Assembly (NCBI GenBank): GCA_921293015.1
Contig: OV121082.1
Location: 49,868,971-49,932,970, forward strand
Direction of reading: 5' to 3'
Origin: Phorcus lineatus
Lineage: Eukaryota; Mollusca; Gastropoda; Trochida; Trochidae
DNA: 64,000 bases
The translations under genes and the position numbers were made by a program. Below the pieces are notes generated by a model. It was not told where the DNA came from. It worked only from the letters and a program-made list of their open reading frames with translations, and did not search any database. Positions 56,791 through 64,000 of the stretch are shown in pieces; the first letter of the stretch is position 1; each line of letters begins with the position of its first letter.

Positions 56791-58470
56791 TTAAGTTTAA
56801 GAAATAGTTTTAACCATAAACTGTAGAGTAAAGATATTAAATTATGTATCCAGCACGTATCCTAGCCTGAGACTCGGTAGTCTTATTACAAAAGCTTGTT
56901 AACCTCTTGTTAAGGAAAAATTGTGAAAGAACTTGCCGATAATACCACGTTATTCCTCTGTCATGATTGACGTATGTTTCTTGCCTTTCTTGTTGAGAGG
57001 TAAGGCCAGTCTCTTATGCCATTCAGTTGAAATTTTCTGTTGTTAAAAACAATATTTAACATCACATGCAAAAATGGTAACAGTTTGGATTTACAACATT
57101 TTTTATTTCTGTAGGTTTTGCATAAGGACATTGCGTTTTAACGTCTATCATATTATCAACGGTATCAATTACTGCATTTGTTTGATATCACAGTTCAAAG
57201 TATTTTTCTATTGTTTCATATTCATTACAGGCACAACATATAAATATATCATGCTCTGCTAGAAATGGACTTTCATCTCTCACATGGCGTTTGTAAATAT
57301 GGTCATGACTTATGTTCATTACGTTTTTAAAGTAATTGATTCAGTGATTCGACTATATAGAAATTTAAATTTGTTGATAAATCAATTACCAGACGTTAAA
57401 TTTGACTGCAAAACGATTTGGTGTTTTTTTAAATTTGATGTCAGCAGATCAATAATAATTTTCATCTGATTTAAAGTTCTACACACAACGTCATACCAAC
57501 TAGCGCTGATTGACTTTTTCGATGGGGAAAAGTTTCCTAAGCGTTGCTAGTTACATCAATCTGCAGATGATGACATCATACATAATACCCCTTGTACCAC
57601 ATCATTGATATTATCATTGGCGTCACTTTTAATGTTCTTAGTTCCATATGATCCAAGAGAAGTATTTCAACTTTCGAGTGATTTCGATTCCTTCTCAATC
57701 TATTTACTTTGCCAACGACTGCACAGTGTCAACGTGTCAATGTGTTCTTTTTATCTGTGAGGATTAGGTGATGTACACAATGTTAGGACGATGGGTAGAT
57801 GGTCGGATTAACAAAGGCGTTCTACAATGACCTCATAATTTTAGCAAATGCAGTATTCTAGCATAGCAGAGTCCTTGTGAGACAAACAAGTGAATATACC
57901 TTATGAACAGATCTACTTCGTCCATTCATCATTTTAAGATAGATCAATCAGATTTCGTCTATACGAATCCATGATATTGTCAGCAATGTTCCTCCGATGT
58001 AATAAATGTCAGCATTTTAATCCATATAAATCAACATTGAGATGCACATTGCAGTATTGCATCATCTGCTTTTTCAAAGACTGAGGTGATACACAATATT
58101 GACATTCGATCAAAAAGTATCTTATTATTTTTAAGAATTGTTTAAGGTTGAACAATGTTTGCAGACATAAAAACCGTTAACATCTTAAGTAATTCAATCG
58201 ATCATTTTAAAAAATCATTTGAACCCTTGCAAAACATACAAATTTCATACTCGAAAAGGTTTTGCTGTGAGAGCAATATTTGAATAGTAGAGATGGTTGT
58301 CAACAGTTTCTGACTTCAGTTGAATACAAAAAATAAAGATACCCGAACGATTTTGGAACTTCCGTAGGAATCATTGTCTCCTTAGATGTACACTGTGACA
58401 GTCATATTTTGACAGGTTTCGAAGGTTGCCATCACACGTTCAATGGAGATATTCATATTAGGCCAGATCA

Positions 58471-58638
58471 GTGTTGACCTCGACTATCATCAGCTGCTGT
58501 GTTGACATCGACTACTTTCAACTGCTGTGTTGACCTCGACTACTATCAACTGCTGTGTTGACCTCGACTATTACCAGCTGCAGTGTAGACATAGACTGTT
58601 ATCGATTGTTGTGTTGACCTCGACTATTATCAACTGCA
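58471..58638 (+). repeat. 28-bp minisatellite, six units
   Basis: Six units starting GTGTTGACCTCGACTA at 28-base steps, with small changes (ATCATCAGCTGCT, ACTATCAACTGCT, TTATCAACTGCA). An isolated related unit, CAGTGTTGACATTGACTATT, occurs at about 58960. Confidence 0.93.
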
Positions 58639-59869
58639 GTGTTGTTGTTTTTTAACCATATTTTTGGTACAGGCATGACATACATAAAAGTCTTGATGTC
58701 AGTATATCGTTTGCACTGATTCTCATACATAAACTCGGTATGCACAGTGTATGTCCATTCATACAAAAATATAATCATACTGTAAGGTTTAAGTAAATAC
58801 TATACATGTACATTGGGGAAAAAATAGCGGAGATACATACCACTTGTATGTTATACTGATGTGAAATTAATCCACTGGCCTTACAGCCACTTATTCACAT
58901 TAGAATCGAGTTCCTATATAACTATTAAGAGTTTCGAAAAACTATAGATGTAGCGACTGCAGTGTTGACATTGACTATTATCGAGTGCAGAATTTACCAG
59001 ACTTGGTGGAGCCATCTTTTAAATTGTGATTCATCTGATATCTTCTCATTGCAAGTTCACACTACCAAATGTGAGGTAATGACGTGTAAGGAGTTGCAAA
59101 AACCGTACTTCAGGTATAGAAGAGGATAAGAACACTTGTTTTTTACAGGCATACCGGTAGGAAGGTTACTTTGATGTTACTTCAAGATTGTTTTTAATAA
59201 TTGTAGCATTTACATCTATTTATTCTTATCAGACTTCATCACCCCAATTGTTCGAGTCTTTTAATCTACTTCTTTTGAGAATTTGAAACAAACTCATGGA
59301 AGGATTTACATTTGTAGACGTTTTTAAGTGGTTTATAGAAGCTCGTAGCAGTATGATGTAAATAGAATGTTGTGGACTTCCTTGGCAGTTGAAATCAAAT
59401 CGTTTTTTGCATAAACCTGTAATCTTTTATGTGCGCTTTCTTCAATTTGCAACAAAATATCTATCTATGTCTGATTGTCCCCTAATATACATACAGCTGC
59501 ATACCGAAAGTTTGCTCACTTATCACTGTATAGTAGTGCAATGTCATGTAACATCGGTTTAGTTTCAACTTCAGCAAAACTGATAAACTTCTCATTGGTC
59601 ATTTTCTTATGTGGAAATTGTTTTTAGAGTGTTTTCCTTTAAAATATCAAGTAATAAAGAATTTAAATTATGCCTTATTTCTTATAAGAGGATATAAGTG
59701 TCCACAATGACATCCATTGAGTTAGATCGAGAATAATTATGCATGCATTTACCTTCGGATTTCCACACTGTTCCACCTCAATAGTGTTTATCATCTATAA
59801 ATATCGACACTTTTCGTCTTCCTCATATATTAAGATACACATTCAGTTACATATGCGCGTTAAATCCAA

Positions 59870-60330
59870 TCTTATTAAATGGATTAGGAGATGGGCGTTT
59901 TGTGAAAGTTGACGGTGTCTTACACGATTTCATATTAGCATTGGAGTGCCTCAAGACTATCAACTATATTTTTCAGCCTTTTAACTAACGATTGTGTAAG
60001 TTCAAGTTCAATTCAACCAGTTTCCTTAGCAGGTGATGCCACGATTATTGTTACTGAATAACGATCTTCCTGAACAGCTGTATAAAGATGACATAAATTG
60101 TACAACATGGTGCACAAATATATACTCTTGAATGTTACCAAAACGAAGGAACTGGTAATTTAAGCTCTACAAACAGAGTTACATCCCCGGTTTTGAAACT
60201 CTACCAACGATAACTACATTGTAGATATTCAAAACCGTCAAACGGTCATGATGATTTTGCCTCACTTAAAATATAGATGTCCTCGTTAAACATCGTAATG
60301 CTGATGAGGTCACAATGCTCCAGACGCTTT
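59870..60330 (+). mobile_element. LINE reverse-transcriptase fragment (plus strand)
   Basis: LAGDATIIV at about 60026-60052 resembles the catalytic FADDTTI block. It is followed at about 60132 by NVTKTKEL, matching the NxxKTKE block, at the expected distance but in a frame with intervening stops. It is an old non-LTR retrotransposon remnant. Confidence 0.6.
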
Positions 60331-60641
60331 CTCATTCTAATGATCATTTTACATTTCAATTATCAAAGAGTCATATTATTAACTGGTGAAAATGTTAAGA
60401 ATGATGAATAAAATTCAACCCTCATGTCATCTGATATCAAATGTACCAACACTCTTTGATAGAAGTAAAAACATCGACCTTGGTTAGCCCTTACATAGTT
60501 TTCTTTTATTTAATCTACTTGATATTCATCTATTTTATTTAATCTACTTGATATATTTGATATAAGAAGACACTTGCGTTCAATATATGTTATCTTTTCT
60601 AATATAAACTTCAGAAACATAGAGTTTACATTTTATACAAC

Positions 60642-60647
60642 TTTATT
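60642..60647 (-). other. Candidate poly(A) signal of the small two-motif gene
   Basis: AATAAA on the minus strand, about 190 bases past the stop codon. Confidence 0.5.
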
Positions 60648-60837
60648 CATTTTAAAGCCCTTGACACGTTCGAAATTCCCTGTTGATAACAGAAGAAAAT
60701 GTACCTTTTTTAGCCAAGAAGCTTTCATTACATAAATACATTTTTGACTGGACAACCGGCTAATACAACGAAAGGCATGTGTTCTGTTGACGCCACAGAG
60801 AAACTATGCTGACGTCACAGATCTTCTAATGATGACG

Positions 60838-61437
60838 TCATTTCTTTCCGGCTCCTTGGTAACCAGATTGATAGCCTTGGTATTCTGAGGAAAACAAGAA
60901 TGTGTAAGTGTCACACAAATGTATATAAATAAGTATTTAGTTAATCAATATTTAACTAAATTTGCAATCCTTTAGCGCAATTATTTTGTTTTAAAAGATT
61001 ATATTGCATCATCTTCATTTTAAGATTAAATGTAATGAACCTATTCCTAAAACTTTAATTCTATTTGAAAAAAAAAACGAATAAAGAATATCATGTCATT
61101 GTTTTCCTTTTTTTTACCATGCGATAAATTTAAAATATTTGGATGCAGTATAGTGTGAGGATATTGTCGGGAAATATTGTAATACATCGTGTACCATTTT
61201 AACTAAATAATGGCGTATTTCTATCATTTGATAACCGAAAAGCATATGGATATGATATATAATACAAAAAAAATAATTACCCGAGTTGTTTGGATTGCAC
61301 TGATTGGAATGGTTGTCCAGATCAGCCTTGTCTCCAGAACCCGAGTACCCGGATGAGTAACCACTATACTCGTCGTTGTTCGGGTTGCATTGGTTGGAGT
61401 GGTTGTCCAAGTCTTTTTGACCAGCACTTTCAGACAT
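60838..61437 (-). CDS. Small two-exon gene with duplicated DLDNHSNQCNPNN motif
   Basis: I cannot name this family. Coding exons 61437-61281 and 60884-60838 join in phase (TCG G|GTAATT ... CTCAG|AA) to give 67 residues. The motif DLDNHSNQCNPNN occurs twice (residues 9-21 and 39-51), each followed by a Tyr/Gly/Ser repeat: YSGYSSGYSGSG, and YQGYQSGYQGAGKK at the end. There is no signal peptide or membrane segment. The protein is hydrophilic and probably disordered, with one Cys per motif. An acceptor ATATTTCAG sits five bases before the ATG, so a non-coding first exon exists (see 62904-62985). The stop codon overlaps TGACGTCA. Clean splice sites, matching phase, an internal repeat conserved at protein level, a poly(A) signal and a promoter argue that it is real. 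Confidence 0.75.
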
Positions 61438-62903
61438 TTTGTCTGAAATATGTATGGAAATTAATATCATAAATACACACAAACAAAACCTTAAATTAAA
61501 GATACCCCTCCCCCAAAAAAGAAGATAAAGTTATTATTTTATTGATGCTCGTTCCGTTCTCATTTTGGGGGGAATGTGAGTCATATCTAAGTCTCGATCA
61601 ATCGTACCACGATCTCTCCCATCTGAGTACTGCTCAAATAAATAAAAAGATAAATAAATCATTGAATTTTTGTTAAAATAAGAAAATAAGAGAATAAGAA
61701 TTTAAAAAATACATAAATACACGAATGAATGAACGAATGAATGAATGATTGACTAAACAAATGACTCTCACTTTTGTTTTTTTTAATCTCCGAGAATGGT
61801 GGACAAACAGACTGATTTGTACATGTAATTTGCATGTTTGTATTTTAATACTTCATAAATGGCAAGTAAAACCGTGAAATAATAACCACATCTTATGTAT
61901 AAGTTACTTCCATTTCATTTCTTATAAACAATAATTTTGATTTAACATGGAAAATGTATTCAATTAAAACTTGAGAATTCTTCTTACTTATTGCAAATTG
62001 TTATCATTTACTATAATTTAAACAATGAACGAAATCGAAAATAATATATTGTAATTAACACATATATACAGCAATTAATTTAACGTTCAATTGTAAATAT
62101 CAAACATTTTTAGATTATGAATAAGTAAAAATATGAGATCCTGATTGAAATATTGATTGAAATTTAAAGAAGAATCTAAAGGTAAGATCGAGAAAAAGCA
62201 ACATTATAATCACTATCATAAAGGGAATAATTGTTATTCGAAGAAAATTGAGTATACGTATCGTTTCGTTTAGACGAAAACTAGAGTAAGTTTATGAGGA
62301 ACATGTAGATATAGTCATTGAAATAAGATATCCGAGTCGAGTTACCAGTTTGCTAGGTAATTTATTATCTACAAAATTAAGAGATGTGTAGGCTATCGGT
62401 CGTTTCATACATAACCCCGACTTAAATCCTCATCACTTGTTAGATAACGGCTGCAAACTATTTTTAACGTGTGGTGATCGACTATAAACAGCTGATCATG
62501 ACGTACCCTTTCATATATATCGTGTTTCATATCTTATAGTTATGCATACCAACCGGCGTACGGATTATCGCAAGTACTGCATTAAATTAAAAGTATAATC
62601 ATTTGGGTACTGCAGATTAAAACAAACATTACTTCTAATAACGAGGGCACTAATAGTCGTAACAGTGATAGAAATATAACTCAATTCCTTTCTGTCTGTC
62701 CTGTGATACAAAGTTGCCTCTCATATCAAAGACGCAACATTTCTTCTTACACTCGCACCGAACCCACGTTGTAACGCTTCTAAACTTACACCGTAATATT
62801 ACATTGTAAAACTAAAAGACAATATTTTTCATTTAAGAATATAAAACACGTTTTAAAACTGTTTTAATTGTTATCTACAAGCGATAAATTATTAACCACT
62901 CAC

Positions 62904-62985
62904 CTTTATTAGAAAGTATATCTTTCAACTGTAAACATTTAGTTGTCAGTTAGCTTCGTCAAACGTCGATACAAAAGTGCGGTCT
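62904..62985 (-). other. Inferred non-coding first exon of the small two-motif gene
   Basis: On the minus strand TCTAATAAAG|GTGAGTGG gives a strong donor at 62904. The acceptor is at 61443, so intron 1 would be about 1.46 kb. The start near 62985 is estimated from the TATA-like sequence at 63018-63011 and is not seen directly. Confidence 0.5.
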
Positions 62986-63004
62986 TAATTCGAGCTAGAT
63001 GTGT

Positions 63005-63170
63005 AGGGTGTATAAATACCCTTCAATAACACACGTGACACATCGTTACCTTTCATTGGTGAGGATAACATGGAAATTCCAGGAATATAGCTTGCAATCC
63101 TGTGAAACTGAAACCACGTGACTTTTCATCGTTTCTCCATTGGTTGGAATAATCTGGAAATTCCTGGAAG
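63005..63170 (-). promoter_or_regulatory. Putative promoter with duplicated kB/STAT-like sites, ISRE-like site and E-boxes
   Basis: A TATA-like TATTTATA (63018-63011, minus) is followed upstream by CACGTG (63032-63037), GGAAATTCCAGGAA (63072-63085), GAAACTGAAACC (63104-63115), CACGTG (63115-63120) and GGAAATTCCTGGAA (63156-63169). GGAAATTCC is kB-like, TTCCNGGAA is STAT-like and GAAACTGAAAC is ISRE/IRF-like. The two GGAAATTCC blocks lie in an approximately 80-base duplicated segment that also has ATTGG (CCAAT on minus) before each. Confidence 0.45.
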
Positions 63171-64000
63171 AGTGTATGTCACCCTGCGAAAATAAAACTA
63201 ACGGAATTCCACGAATTTAATCTACTTGTATGGAATACTGAAATGGCTTAGCAATGGATTTTTTTTACACTCACTTCAGTCTGATAAACACATACCGTAT
63301 AAGACACAATGAGTGCCTTCTTAAGCGCTTAAAAGTCAGCTTTTTTAATATCATTGAGTCTCGCTTTTCCTTCTATTTCTTCCTGTATGTACTCGATTGG
63401 TTTTTTTTTTATTCTATGACATGGCTAGGGGAAATTATTACCGCTATTCATTTTTTAATAAGTTTGAATAACATTATTTGTTTTTTCGTTATGTATCTAG
63501 TACGATTGTACTGAATATTATGGTAAGCCATTTTAGTAAGCGCCTCTCGCCCAGGGCGCTTGATAAACCAGTGCTCAAAGAAATTAAACAGAAAATGGAA
63601 AAGTTTGTATTGATATCAATATAGTATTCAATTCTACAGCAAATGTACAGTTACATTGTATACCAAGTTGAAAGCACCGTTTCACTGACACCACAAATGT
63701 GCTATCATAATCTGTAGTTTCATAACAGCGATCAAGTTTGCATTTCTTGCAAAATATTCTCAAAAGTTAGCTTTATATAGATTGTGATAACCAAAGGCGT
63801 AAACAAATGGCAAAACAGTGAGGCATTGACAACGTAAGACGACGGTTGACGTTAGGCGTGATCTATTTCCGTTATTGTTACAGATATTATTATTTTAGTT
63901 GTTGAGCGGTGACAGAAGGCCCCGATAGTATTTAGAATTTTCGATGAATGTAGTCCGTTAAGTGTTCTATAGGATTCATGTCTTGGGAACATGCAAAACG
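63171..64000. other. No gene recognised
   Basis: AT-rich, without a supportable exon. It holds two short palindromes: TTAAGCGCTTAA near 63321, and AAGCGCC..GGCGCTT around 63540-63562. Confidence 0.4.

Larger units (their letters stand above)
50331..59860. other. Gene-poor AT-rich stretch with old repeats
   Basis: No intact gene is supported. Recognisable pieces are the TTAA element (51957-52307), a LINE fragment near 53.6 kb (+), a dispersed repeat at about 53990-54180, (AT)n at 54732-54750, a minus-strand LINE fragment at about 56.4-56.8 kb and a 28-bp minisatellite at 58471. The first exon(s) of the sulfotransferase 5' UTR may lie in the first few kb, but no donor can be assigned. Confidence 0.45.

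Noticed and set aside
61290..61472. Plus-strand and alternate minus-strand frames over the small gene
   Set aside because: Shadows of the DLDNHSNQCNPNN repeat; only the chosen frame keeps the duplicated motif and splices in phase.
63071..63086. Heat-shock element
   Set aside because: GAA and TTC blocks are present but the spacing is three bases (TTCCAGGAA), which suits STAT rather than the two-base HSE spacing.

Overview
The window is animal nuclear DNA: genes have many short exons with GT-AG introns, most of the sequence is AT-rich and non-coding, and dispersed repeats and microsatellites are common. The repeats (a hairpin-ended GGCGGGGGATAT / CCGTCCGT element, TTAA-flanked inverted-repeat elements, a GGGCCCGTTGCACAAA repeat) and the protein sequences suggest a marine mollusc, most likely a bivalve. 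The species cannot be named from this sequence.

Layout. 1-5117 (+) holds the last six exons of IRE1/ERN1, the unfolded-protein-response kinase/RNase, followed by a long repeat-bearing 3' region with a good poly(A) signal at 10.88 kb. 15.1-16.1 kb (-) is an intronless ankyrin-repeat/SOCS-box (ASB-like) gene. 17.86-26.75 kb (+) is a complete seven-exon IFT27 (RABL4), a ciliary small GTPase, with an RFX X-box-like motif just upstream of its ATG. 32.6-40.3 kb (+) is a seven-exon gene for a predicted secreted protein of about 438 aa that I do not recognise. 43.9-49.4 kb (-) is a seven-coding-exon Golgi sulfotransferase of the CHST15 (GALNAC4S-6ST) type. 49.6-60.6 kb is gene-poor and holds a dead Tc1/mariner transposase, LINE reverse-transcriptase fragments, a TTAA element and a 28-bp minisatellite. 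60.8-63.2 kb (-) is a tiny gene (67 aa, two copies of a DLDNHSNQCNPNN motif) with a non-coding first exon and a promoter rich in kB/STAT/ISRE/E-box-like motifs.

The genes are functionally unrelated (ER stress, ubiquitin ligase adaptor, cilium, secretion, glycan sulfation) and form no operon or pathway. ASB and IFT27 are divergent. IRE1 and ASB are convergent, as are the orphan secreted gene and the sulfotransferase. The most distinctive structures are: (i) a 53-bp minisatellite in IRE1 that repeats the gene's own exon-4 5' splice site ten times, in an intron lying just before the RNase exons; (ii) a 2.7-kb element with perfect 16-bp terminal inverted repeats and a 5-bp target duplication in IFT27 intron 1; (iii) a 17-copy, 83-bp minisatellite with dimeric higher-order structure in the orphan gene; (iv) the immune-like promoter of the small two-motif gene. 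No CRISPR array, rRNA, tRNA or prokaryotic feature was seen.
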